Assembly: GCA_964619885.1 (NCBI GenBank)
Contig: CAZUGA010000066.1
Location: forward strand, 1-13,828
Reading direction: 5' to 3'
From: CAZUGA01 sp964619885
Lineage (GTDB): Bacteria; Pseudomonadota; Gammaproteobacteria; Methylococcales; UBA1147
Length of the DNA stretch: 13,828 nucleotides
Shown here: one piece after another, positions 7,244-13,590 of the stretch
Numbering within the stretch: the first letter of the stretch is position 1
How the letters are laid out: each line of letters starts with the position of its first letter
The notes under the pieces: model-generated
Databases searched by the model: none
What the model saw: the letters and a program-made list of their open reading frames with translations, nothing else
Told to the model about the DNA's origin: nothing
Made by a program: the position numbers and the translations under genes

Positions 7244-10200
7244 ATGGGTTGTTACGCCAGGGTTTTGAGTAGTTTAGTGGTGTTATGGATATGGGCCGCG
7301 AACGGTTCGGCAGCCCCTTGTGCGCCTTGGGTTACCCAGGTTGTTTCCATTCAAGGCACGGTTGAGGTCAAGCGTGCAAAACAAAATGGCTGGTCGCGGG
7401 TACAACTGAACGATCAGTTTTGCGCGGGGGATAGTATCCGCGCTGATATCTATAGCCGGGCCGGCCTTCTGCTTCGCAACGAAACCTTACTTCGACTCGA
7501 TCAAGGCACCACGTTGGTGCTACCCCAGCTTTACGACGAAGACAATGCCTGGCTGGAATTGGTGCGCGGGGCGGTTCACTTCATCAGCAATATTCCGTAC
7601 CGTCTTAAAGTTAAAACCCCGTTTGTTAATGCTGCGATCGAAGGTACCGAATTCGCGGTGCGTGTTGCCGAGTCTGACACCAAAGTTTGGGTGCTCGAGG
7701 GTAAGGTTTCGGTGGATAATGCGCAAGGCAAGATTAGCTTGGGGCCAGGAGAAGCCGCCGTCGTCGAAGCGGGGAAAGGCCCTGTCCCGTATTTGAAGAT
7801 CAAGCCGCGCGATGCGGTGCAATGGGCGCTGTATTATCCCCCGATCATTGACTATCGGCCTAGTGCCGCGGCGGATTCACAACGCCAGAGCGCAGTCACC
7901 TTTTACCGGACCGGCCAAATTGCGAAGGCGATAGAAGCGTTAAATGCGGTACCGGATACAGACCGAGATGGCAGCTTTTACAGTCAGCGTGCCGCATTGT
8001 TATTGAGTGTGGGCCAAGTGCAATCAGCCGAACTCGACATAAACAAAGCTAGGGTGATGAGCCCGGAAAACGGCGCGCCATTGGCATTGCAATCGGTCAT
8101 TGCGCTCACTCAAAACAACAAAGAGAAAGCTTTGTTGTTGGCCCAGGAGGCGGTCAAGCTTGAACCTAAATCGCCCGTGCCGCAGGTTGCATTATCTTAT
8201 GCGCAGCAAGCTGCGTTCAATATCGACGGGGCTACGGAAAGTATCAAAAAAGCGCTGGAACTAGCACCGGACGACCCTCTAGCGTGGGCCCGGTTATCCG
8301 AGTTGGCACTGTCCAGCGGTGAACTGGATGACGCACTGGATGCAGCAAAAAAAGCCGAAGCGCTGGATCCTGAGCTGTCGCGTACTCAAATGGTTCTGGG
8401 TTTTGCCCAATTGATGGAAATCGATATCGACGAGGCGCAGGAATCGTTCAGTAAAGCGATTAAGTTTGATCCCTCGGCGCCATTGCCCAGGTTGGGGATG
8501 GGACTTGCCAAAATTCGTCAAGGTGACGTTGAGGAAGGCAGAAAAGATATCGAAGTGGCGGCCGTGCTGGATCCGGAGAATTCGCTGATCCGCAGCTATT
8601 TGGGTAAAGCCTATTACGAAGAAAAGCGCGGTACTGTGGCCAACCGCGAATTTACGATAGCCAAGCAGCTCGATCCCAAGGACCCAACCCCGTGGTTTTA
8701 CGATGCGATCTATAAGCAGACGGTGAATCGGCCGGTGGAGGCACTGCACGATATGCAGAAGGCGATTGAGTTGAATGACAATCGGGCAGTTTATCGGTCT
8801 AAATTGTTGTTGGATGATGATTTTGCCGCCAGAAGTGCGAGTTTGGGGCGGATTTATAATGATCTAGGATTTCAGCAGCTAGGATTGGTTGAGGGTTGGA
8901 AGTCGGTTAATGTAGATCCAGGGAATTATTCTGGGCATAGACTGATCGCGGACAACTATGCGGCTCTGCCAAGACATGAAGTCGCACGGGTAAGTGAATT
9001 ACTTCGGTCCCAATTATTGCAACCCGTCAATATTACACCTGTGCAACCACAATTAGGGTCAACTAACTTACTATCCTTGAATAGTTTAGGCCCAGCTAAT
9101 CCATCGTTCAACGAATTTAATCCTTTATTCGCGCGTAATAGATTTGCGCTTCAGGCGTCAGGAATTGTCGGTACAGATGACACTTACGGTGACGAAATTA
9201 CGCATTCCGGACTTTGGAATAATTTCTCTTACAGTGTAGGGCAATACCATAATGAGACAAACGGGTTTAGAGAAAATAATGATCTCAAACGAGACATATA
9301 CAATGTTTTTACCCAAGTGGCAGTAACATCGAATTTTAGTTTACAAGCCGAATATCGATACGAGCAAACAGAACAAGGCGATATCGAACTCCGATTTGAT
9401 CCAGACAATTTCGATACCTCTTTCCGCAGAAAAGAACGTAGTAACACCGCTAGAGTAGGCATGAATTACGCGCCTGCAAACCACTCGAAATTTATCGGGT
9501 CCTTAATATACCAACGAGGAAAAGAAAATCAAACTTCAGATTTTTTTGATTTCGAAGAAAAGACAGAAGGATATATTTCCGAAGGGCAGTATTTATTTGA
9601 TTCGACGCTGCTCGACCTTACTTTGGGAGGTGGATACTATGACATACATTCGAATGATGTATTTGATGATCTAACTGATGGTTTTGCATCCTTTCCAAGT
9701 GAATTTGATATTCAGCATGCTAATGCATATCTATATTCTTATGTACATTATCCATCGGTAATGACATGGACATTTGGAGTCAGCTTTGACTCTCTCAAGG
9801 ATGGACTAATAGGTGACTTTGAGCAATTTAATCCGAAATTCGGTCTCATTTGGAATATTTTGCCGAGTACTACTATACGGCTAGCGGCATTCAGAAATTT
9901 AAAGAGGTCTTTACTGAATGATCAGACAATAGAGCCTACGCAGGTTGCAAGCTGGAATCAAATGTTTGACGATCCAGCTGGAACTGATTCATGGCGATTT
10001 GGAATTGCTTTAAATCATAAATTCTCGGCAAATTTTTACGGTGGTTTGGAAGCTTCTAAGCGAGATCTTCGAGTTCCAATAGCTTCATTTCCTAATACCA
10101 TTATTGAGGATTGGAGAGAGGAGTTATACCGAGCCTATTTCTATTGGACACCTAGTTTAAATTGGGCTGTCAGTCTTCAGTATGAGTTAGAAAATTTTGA

Positions 10201-10552
10201 TCGTAGAGAATCAGATTCGTTTGCTCCTGACGATACAACTACACAATTTCTTCCATTAGAAGTTTCATATTTTCATTCTTCGGGATTTTTCGGTTTGATG
10301 CGAGCCACATACGTAAATCAAAGGATAAGGTTGTTTTCTGGCAAGGAGCGCGAAGAATTTATTGTAGTGGATGCAGGACTCGGGTATCGGCTGCCAAAAC
10401 GATATGGCATCATCAATGTCGGCGTAAAGAATTTATTTGATTCCAATTTTAGATTTCAAGAACTCGACGAGTTTAGAACGCGTCAGGGAGTAGTACCACG
10501 AATCCAGCCAGGGCGGAATATTGCTATGCAGGTCACATTTTCGTTTCAATAG
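7244..10552 (+). CDS. FecR domain / TPR repeat / outer-membrane beta-barrel fusion protein
   Basis: The 1102-residue exported protein has a signal peptide (1 to about 23, ending GSAA). A FecR domain follows at about 35-172, with VSIQGTVEV, FVNAAIEGTEFAV and GPGEAAVVEAG. Next come about ten TPR units (about 212-560), recognised by A-x(n)-A repeats each ending in D/E-P-x. From about 610 to the end is an Asn/Tyr/Phe-rich beta-barrel with alternating polar and hydrophobic strands, a VGVKNLFD segment as in TonB-dependent receptors, and a final aromatic-rich TFSFQ strand. No TonB plug domain was seen, so it is better viewed as a TPR-scaffolded outer-membrane channel, loosely like PgaA or BcsC, than as a siderophore receptor. 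AAGGCGGGG lies upstream of the ATG. Codon use shifts from GC-rich to AT-rich between the TPR and barrel halves. It directly follows the CHASE2 cyclase. The transported or sensed substrate is unknown. Confidence 0.82.
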   Translation: MGCYARVLSSLVVLWIWAANGSAAPCAPWVTQVVSIQGTVEVKRAKQNGWSRVQLNDQFCAGDSIRADIYSRAGLLLRNETLLRLDQGTTLVLPQLYDEDNAWLELVRGAVHFISNIPYRLKVKTPFVNAAIEGTEFAVRVAESDTKVWVLEGKVSVDNAQGKISLGPGEAAVVEAGKGPVPYLKIKPRDAVQWALYYPPIIDYRPSAAADSQRQSAVTFYRTGQIAKAIEALNAVPDTDRDGSFYSQRAALLLSVGQVQSAELDINKARVMSPENGAPLALQSVIALTQNNKEKALLLAQEAVKLEPKSPVPQVALSYAQQAAFNIDGATESIKKALELAPDDPLAWARLSELALSSGELDDALDAAKKAEALDPELSRTQMVLGFAQLMEIDIDEAQESFSKAIKFDPSAPLPRLGMGLAKIRQGDVEEGRKDIEVAAVLDPENSLIRSYLGKAYYEEKRGTVANREFTIAKQLDPKDPTPWFYDAIYKQTVNRPVEALHDMQKAIELNDNRAVYRSKLLLDDDFAARSASLGRIYNDLGFQQLGLVEGWKSVNVDPGNYSGHRLIADNYAALPRHEVARVSELLRSQLLQPVNITPVQPQLGSTNLLSLNSLGPANPSFNEFNPLFARNRFALQASGIVGTDDTYGDEITHSGLWNNFSYSVGQYHNETNGFRENNDLKRDIYNVFTQVAVTSNFSLQAEYRYEQTEQGDIELRFDPDNFDTSFRRKERSNTARVGMNYAPANHSKFIGSLIYQRGKENQTSDFFDFEEKTEGYISEGQYLFDSTLLDLTLGGGYYDIHSNDVFDDLTDGFASFPSEFDIQHANAYLYSYVHYPSVMTWTFGVSFDSLKDGLIGDFEQFNPKFGLIWNILPSTTIRLAAFRNLKRSLLNDQTIEPTQVASWNQMFDDPAGTDSWRFGIALNHKFSANFYGGLEASKRDLRVPIASFPNTIIEDWREELYRAYFYWTPSLNWAVSLQYELENFDRRESDSFAPDDTTTQFLPLEVSYFHSSGFFGLMRATYVNQRIRLFSGKEREEFIVVDAGLGYRLPKRYGIINVGVKNLFDSNFRFQELDEFRTRQGVVPRIQPGRNIAMQVTFSFQ

Positions 10553-10651
10553 ACTTGTATATTGTTAGGTAGTAATTAACTAGGAAACGGTATTAATTTA
10601 TGAAAAAAATAATGTGGTAACCCTATTTAATTTTTATGAAGGAGCTGAACT

Positions 10652-11110
10652 ATGTCTGAAAAAACTGAGTTAGAAAAAAAATTTAGATCGGTTTGTATTG
10701 TCGCAGTTATTCTGGGTATTGCTCTCTTAATATCACTCTCAAGAGATTCGCAAGGTAGAAACGAATCCAGGCCGTTAGGAGGAACAGATGGTAGCAACGA
10801 ATCTCCAGAAGTATTGATTAGAGATCGAGAGCGGTTGCCATTTGATAAAATTTTGACAAAAAGATTGAGGAAGGAAGGATTTCAGTTAATAACAGCTATA
10901 ACTGATAGGGGGAAGGTCAGGGTTGTCGATGTTACTGGCAAAGATGCAAAAATTTGCGGAAGCGTAGATAAAAATGGATTAATCCCTAAGTCTTGTGATT
11001 TAGAGAACGTTACTGTTGAGACTTTTGATGCCCATCCTTTAATGTGGTCCACACGTAGTCCGGGGTGTGTTAGAAAAAAAGTTGGTCCTCATATAGTTCA
11101 AGGTTGTTGA
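10652..11110 (+). CDS. Small single-pass membrane protein of unknown function
   Basis: This 152-residue protein matches no family I recognise. After a charged N-terminus, residues about 13-30 form one hydrophobic segment. The remainder (31-152) is basic and probably periplasmic, since no arginine or lysine cluster holds it inside. Four cysteines (C102, C115, C139 and the C-terminal C152) lie in this exported part and could form two disulfides. The segment at about 78-105 (QLITAITDRGKVRVVDV then KDAKICG) looks like a small beta-sheet domain. AAGGAG lies about eight bases before the ATG, a good ribosome binding site. It starts 99 bp after the barrel gene, on the same strand and with similarly low GC. 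It may be an accessory of that protein, or a later arrival. Confidence 0.7.
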   Translation: MSEKTELEKKFRSVCIVAVILGIALLISLSRDSQGRNESRPLGGTDGSNESPEVLIRDRERLPFDKILTKRLRKEGFQLITAITDRGKVRVVDVTGKDAKICGSVDKNGLIPKSCDLENVTVETFDAHPLMWSTRSPGCVRKKVGPHIVQGC

Positions 11111-11117
11111 CGAGCAT

Positions 11118-11150
11118 GGTAGGGCGGATATAAGCTTGCGTCATCCTCCG
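11118..11150. repeat. REP-like GC-rich hairpin element
   Basis: The stretch starts GGTAGGGCGGA and contains a GGCGGAT arm followed about a dozen bases later by ATCCTCC, an imperfect hairpin with one mismatch. The same 11-base start recurs exactly at 13762-13772, and a degenerate relative is at 12457-12490. This is the general shape of bacterial REP elements, but with only three scattered copies the family cannot be confirmed. Confidence 0.4.
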
Positions 11151-11178
11151 TATGGCAGAATGGCAGGGAAGAGAGGAG

Positions 11179-11238
11179 TCAAACCACTAACCTACAATCG
11201 TAAAGTGAAAATTTCGGTTAATCCGTCATGATCGCTTT
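11179..11238 (-). pseudogene. Decayed 3' end of a VapC-like PIN toxin gene
   Basis: On the minus strand this encodes an AIMTD segment, an in-frame stop, then PKFSLYDCRLVV and a terminal stop. It aligns codon for codon, without gaps and ending at the same TGA position, with the C-terminus of the intact VapC at 12508-12882 (AIMTDD, SKFSFYDCKLAA). About 41 of 54 bases match by eye. The internal stop and lack of upstream homology show it is dead. Nothing upstream of about 11240 resembles VapC any more. Confidence 0.7.
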
Positions 11239-11248
11239 GTTTTTGGTT

Positions 11249-11286
11249 TGTCCCTGGGAATTCTAGGGACACAATATTAAATTGTG
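11249..11286. repeat. Two adjacent short hairpins
   Basis: TGTCCCT (11249-11255) pairs with AGGGACA (11265-11271) around a nine-base loop. Immediately next, CACAAT (11270-11275) pairs with ATTGTG (11281-11286) around five bases. They lie between the toxin remnant and the IS66-type end. Such compact inverted repeats often mark ends of small mobile elements. Neither has a T-tract. Confidence 0.45.
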
Positions 11287-11297
11287 CTAAGCCTGTC

Positions 11298-11592
11298 GTA
11301 ACCGTTCACGCGTTTAAATAGGTGCTGTAGAAATAAACACCGTTGGCCATGACGGTCAGTCTTAAGCGATTTGTAGTAGGTTGTCCTGGGGGATTGGCAG
11401 ACGAATAGAGACGGATTCACCACGCTGTCCTTGTTGGCAAGCACTGCGTAATAAGCGGTAGGTGCTGACGCCTAGCCGTTTGCAGGTTTCGGTAATCGAT
11501 AAAATGAGAGGCCGAAACTGATCGCCTCGATAGGACTGACTAGCAAAGCGGGTTTTTCGCCAGATGACATAACGTGAGGGGGTCAGGTCTTG
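11298..11592 (-). mobile_element. Truncated IS66-family element with transposase C-terminal remnant
   Basis: The minus strand from 11592 down to the TAA at 11362-11364 is open for 76 codons and encodes VIWRKTRFASQSYRGDQF, then an ITETCKRLGVSTYRLLRSA helix. This matches the C-terminal region of IS66 transposases (VIWRK...SFGSQSE-G-RF, then a TVxETxR-Q-xxxxxFL helix). An in-frame stop lies just upstream, and everything N-terminal, including the catalytic DDE region, is gone. The bases from GTAACCGTTCACG (11298-11310) up to the stop look like the element's end region, which would make 11298 the outer terminal repeat. The match weakens above about 11577, where a GGGGGTCAGGTCTTG sequence suggests another junction. 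Confidence 0.65.
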
Positions 11593-11657
11593 TTATGTGC
11601 GTTACGCTGTGGGCTTTTCTATCGGTTTAGTCGCTCAAATACCGAAGTTCATCCAGT

Positions 11658-11685
11658 TTGCAATAATACGGCATTGCCGTATTAT
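11658..11685 (+). promoter_or_regulatory. HigBA promoter with near-perfect palindromic operator
   Basis: An 11-base arm ATAATACGGCA (11663-11673) and its exact reverse complement (11675-11685) flank one central base, giving a 23-base palindrome. TTGCAA (11658-11663) and TATTAT (11680-11685) fit a sigma70 promoter with a 16-base spacer, so the palindrome covers spacer and -10. This is where the HigA antitoxin, alone or with HigB, would repress its own operon. The -10 box ends only eight bases before the HigB ATG. Confidence 0.8.
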
Positions 11686-11693
11686 ATTGTTGT

Positions 11694-12014
11694 ATGGTCA
11701 CACTCATTGAGTCGCCCATATTTACAAAGCTGTGGCCGGATTATTGGTCTGAAGATGAGCGTGGAGAATTTGCTTCGTGGTTAGCTGAAAATCCTTATGC
11801 TGGTGATGTCGTACCGGGTTCTGGCGGTATTCGGAAAGTTCGGTGGCTAAGAAAAGGTAAGGGGAAAAGAGGTGGGGTAAGGGTAATTTACTTCACTCAG
11901 CCGGGTGATGGGCTTATTTGGCTGCTAACACTCTATGCAAAATCAAGTAAAGAGAGCGTTTCGGCACATATTCTCAAAGCGTTGAAAGAGGAACTGATAG
12001 ATGGTTATGAATGA
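11694..12014 (+). CDS. higB: HigB-type toxin (RelE/ParE superfamily mRNA interferase)
   Basis: The 106-residue protein is a RelE-fold toxin that should cleave mRNA at the ribosome when not held by its antitoxin. The opening VTLIESPIFTKLW, the ENPYAGDVVPGSGGIRKVRW block (about 32-51), the basic GKGKRGGVRVIYF strand (55-68) and LLTLYAKSSKE (77-87) are the conserved HigB-2 landmarks. The conserved N-terminus supports the ATG at 11694, yet no Shine-Dalgarno motif precedes it and the predicted transcript would begin almost at the start codon. The toxin gene precedes its antitoxin and overlaps it by 14 bases, the usual HigBA order. The overlying palindrome should give autoregulation. Confidence 0.93.
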   Translation: MVTLIESPIFTKLWPDYWSEDERGEFASWLAENPYAGDVVPGSGGIRKVRWLRKGKGKRGGVRVIYFTQPGDGLIWLLTLYAKSSKESVSAHILKALKEELIDGYE

Positions 12015-12309
12015 TAAAGATCTGATTGAACGAGATTCAAAGCGAGATGTATGGCAAGAAACACTGGATTCTGTACGCAGTATAAAGACTGGCAAACTAG
12101 GCCGTGTCGAGACAGTGGAATTACTTCCTGTTGTTGAAGCTCGCCAAAAGGTTGGTTTATCTCAGCCGCAGTTTGCAGAATTGTTAGGTGTTTCAGTTCG
12201 CACGTTACAAGATTGGGAACAAGGTCGTCGTAAACCAAGCCGCGCTGCTATTTCGCTCATTCAAATCGCCAAACAGCGCCCTGATGTGCTGCGTGAAGTA
12301 TTTGGCTGA
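12001..12309 (+). CDS. higA: HigA-type antitoxin (XRE family HTH)
   Basis: The 102-residue antitoxin should bind and neutralise HigB and repress the operon. Residues about 42-98 are a Cro/CI-type helix-turn-helix: VVEARQKVGLSQPQFAELLG, then the recognition-helix region VSVRTLQDWEQGRRKPS. The N-terminal 40 residues likely wrap the toxin. Start at 12001 is supported by AGAGGA eight bases upstream, inside the toxin gene; a second in-frame ATG at 12007 is less well placed. The 14-base overlap implies translational coupling. It has a good ribosome binding site whereas the toxin has none, which would favour antitoxin excess. Confidence 0.93.
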   Translation: MVMNDKDLIERDSKRDVWQETLDSVRSIKTGKLGRVETVELLPVVEARQKVGLSQPQFAELLGVSVRTLQDWEQGRRKPSRAAISLIQIAKQRPDVLREVFG

Positions 12310-12456
12310 ACCGGTACACCCCGGATATTTCCTCTCAAATGTAATGGCAAATGAAAAATAAGAAAATAAATAAGAGTCATGAGAAAAAAGAGTCAAATCT
12401 TTGTTTCAATACATTATTTAGACATATTGGGCACTTTTTCATTTTGGTGGAAACAA

Positions 12457-12570
12457 GGTAGACTGAATATGCTTGCATAATCCGTCGTATAACGAGGTAG
12501 TTACGGATCACGCCGCTAATTTGCAATCGTAAAATGAAAATTTTGAGTCGTCCGTCATAATCGCATAATT
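12457..12570. repeat. Diverged duplicate of the 11118-11240 segment
   Basis: This stretch, which includes the 3' end of the intact VapC gene, aligns with 11118-11240. The toxin-coding 54 bases match at about 41 positions, and the flanking part shares GGTAG, CTTGC, ATCC and CGTA blocks in the same order. It indicates a duplication of the toxin's 3' end plus flank, or two related insertions. Confidence 0.55.
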
Positions 12571-12882
12571 ATTGGAGAGGGCTTGTGCGATCAGCATCCG
12601 ATCAAATGGATCTTTATGATGAAAAGGCATTTCCTTCAAAAGAAGTGCGTCTTCGGTGGAGAAAGATAGAGTTTGAAAACCTGTTTCATCGGCAATTGCG
12701 ACCGGATCAAAAGTGATCTCGAGTTTGCCAATTGATGATTTGATCATGAGCTCAGCAACGCTGATTGCGCTTAAATAAATGGTGTTTGTTAGGGTTTCCA
12801 ATTCTGAGCGCTGATGATTTTTAAGGTTCTCAGGATTGGAAATCGCCCATAAATAGATATGCGTATCGATGATGATGTTCAA
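12508..12882 (-). CDS. vapC: PIN-domain toxin (VapC family ribonuclease)
   Basis: The 124-residue protein is a PIN-fold, magnesium-dependent endoribonuclease toxin. The acidic active-site residues are visible: D6 in IIIDTH, E44 in SVAELMIK, D94 in KDPFDRML and the TDD near 110-112. The DPFDR-LIAQA and IMTDD spacing matches the VapC subgroup typical of Phd-type partners. The start is TTG, overlapping the antitoxin stop as TTGA, so its translation is coupled to the antitoxin gene and probably held low. Its 3' end converges on higA, 198 bp away. A decayed copy of its C-terminus lies at 11179-11238. Confidence 0.92.
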   Translation of the reverse strand: MNIIIDTHIYLWAISNPENLKNHQRSELETLTNTIYLSAISVAELMIKSSIGKLEITFDPVAIADETGFQTLSFSTEDALLLKEMPFHHKDPFDRMLIAQALSNNYAIMTDDSKFSFYDCKLAA

Positions 12883-13112
12883 CGATCTTTTCCGTAAAAC
12901 AAATCATTGATGTCTTGGTCTTCTTCGAGGAAGTTTTCTGGAATTGTGACCTGACCGGACAGTAATCCAAGTTTTCTTTTTCCTTCCGGTTGGTGCGGCA
13001 CCAGATCGACCAGGGGCAAATTGTTTTTTGCGATGACGACTTTTTCACCGTGGAAAACCATGTCGACCAGCTTTGACAAATGTGTTTTTGCTTCGGAGAT
13101 ATTGATAATCAT
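12879..13112 (-). CDS. Phd/YefM-family antitoxin partner of the PIN toxin
   Basis: The 77-residue protein opens with MIINISEAKTHLSKLVDMV, the DNA-binding Phd/YefM fold, followed by GEKVVIAKNNLPLVDLVP. Its C-terminal acidic tail (from about 55, PENFLEEDQDINDLFY) is the usual toxin-binding segment. The open frame extends upstream to 13157, but those 15 codons lie over the operator and lack family resemblance. The ATG at 13112 has GGA six bases upstream and starts exactly where the conserved domain does. The gene overlaps vapC by four bases and should both neutralise the toxin and repress the operon. Confidence 0.9.
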   Translation of the reverse strand: MIINISEAKTHLSKLVDMVFHGEKVVIAKNNLPLVDLVPHQPEGKRKLGLLSGQVTIPENFLEEDQDINDLFYGKDR

Positions 13113-13132
13113 AACAATTCCATCCCAAATAA

Positions 13133-13174
13133 GACCAATATGGTCATAGTAGACCAACCTAGTTTGATTGGCAA
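13133..13174 (-). promoter_or_regulatory. Promoter and three-half-site operator of the Phd/VapC module
   Basis: Read on the minus strand, TTGCCA (13174-13169) and TACTAT (13151-13146) are spaced by 17 bases, a good sigma70 promoter. Around the -10 box lie three GACCA/TGGTC half-sites (13133-13137, 13141-13145, 13152-13156), arranged as alternating inverted repeats with spacers of three and six bases. Phd-type antitoxins bind such paired palindromes cooperatively, with the toxin tuning occupancy. Confidence 0.7.
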
Positions 13175-13275
13175 ATCGTGTTGATATTTTGGAAGTTGTC
13201 GAAGTTGGTATGGTTTTCTCGTTTTTTTCGCCAGGCGCGCGCCGAATGAGCGCTATATTGAAAGAGTTTCAGTAA

Positions 13276-13590
13276 TTATCGAAGCAATTCGCCCGGGCTA
13301 TAAAGAAGACCGCGTTCCGAAAGGCCGGGACGCCGTTGTGAATAACCGCAATTATCTGTGATGTTGCCTTGGGGCATTGGATTACCCGCGTATCCCCACA
13401 CACCGTTGTTGATATTTAACCAGTAGTTACCGTTAGGGACATAGCCGCAGTGCCACCGGTCGAGCGCGGCCATGTAGGTGTGGTTCATGCGCAATCCGTT
13501 GATATAAACGTAACGTTCCGCGTTAGCATTTCCGACGATACTGGTTGAAAGAATTAGACTGGTTATCATTACTGCAAGTATATTTTTCAT
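13276..13590 (-). CDS. Small secreted protein of unknown function
   Basis: The 104-residue protein has a clear Sec signal peptide (1 to about 24, ending ANA before ERYVYINGLRM). The mature part is about 80 residues, rich in Gly, Asn, Tyr and Trp. Its central block CGYVPNGNYWLNINNGVWGY (48-67) is followed by GNPMPQGNI, and two cysteines (C48, C81) could form one disulfide. I recall similar short exported proteins with a YW-N and G-WGY pattern in many Proteobacteria, but know no assigned role. The start ATG has GGA eight bases upstream. It stands alone, 163 bp upstream of the antitoxin on the same strand. Confidence 0.78.
   Translation of the reverse strand: MKNILAVMITSLILSTSIVGNANAERYVYINGLRMNHTYMAALDRWHCGYVPNGNYWLNINNGVWGYAGNPMPQGNITDNCGYSQRRPGLSERGLLYSPGELLR

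Larger units (their letters stand above)
11111..11693. other. Gene-free stretch of mobile-element and toxin-gene remnants
   Basis: No intact gene occupies this 583-base region. In order it holds a REP-like hairpin (from 11118), a decayed VapC C-terminus (11179-11238), two adjacent short hairpins (11249-11286), an IS66-type end and transposase remnant (11298-11592), and the promoter/operator of HigB (11658-11685). Reading frames here are short or interrupted. Confidence 0.7.

Noticed and set aside
13113..13157. Upstream extension of the Phd-type antitoxin to 13157
   Set aside because: The extra codons overlap the promoter -10 box and operator, and the conserved domain begins exactly at the ATG at 13112.
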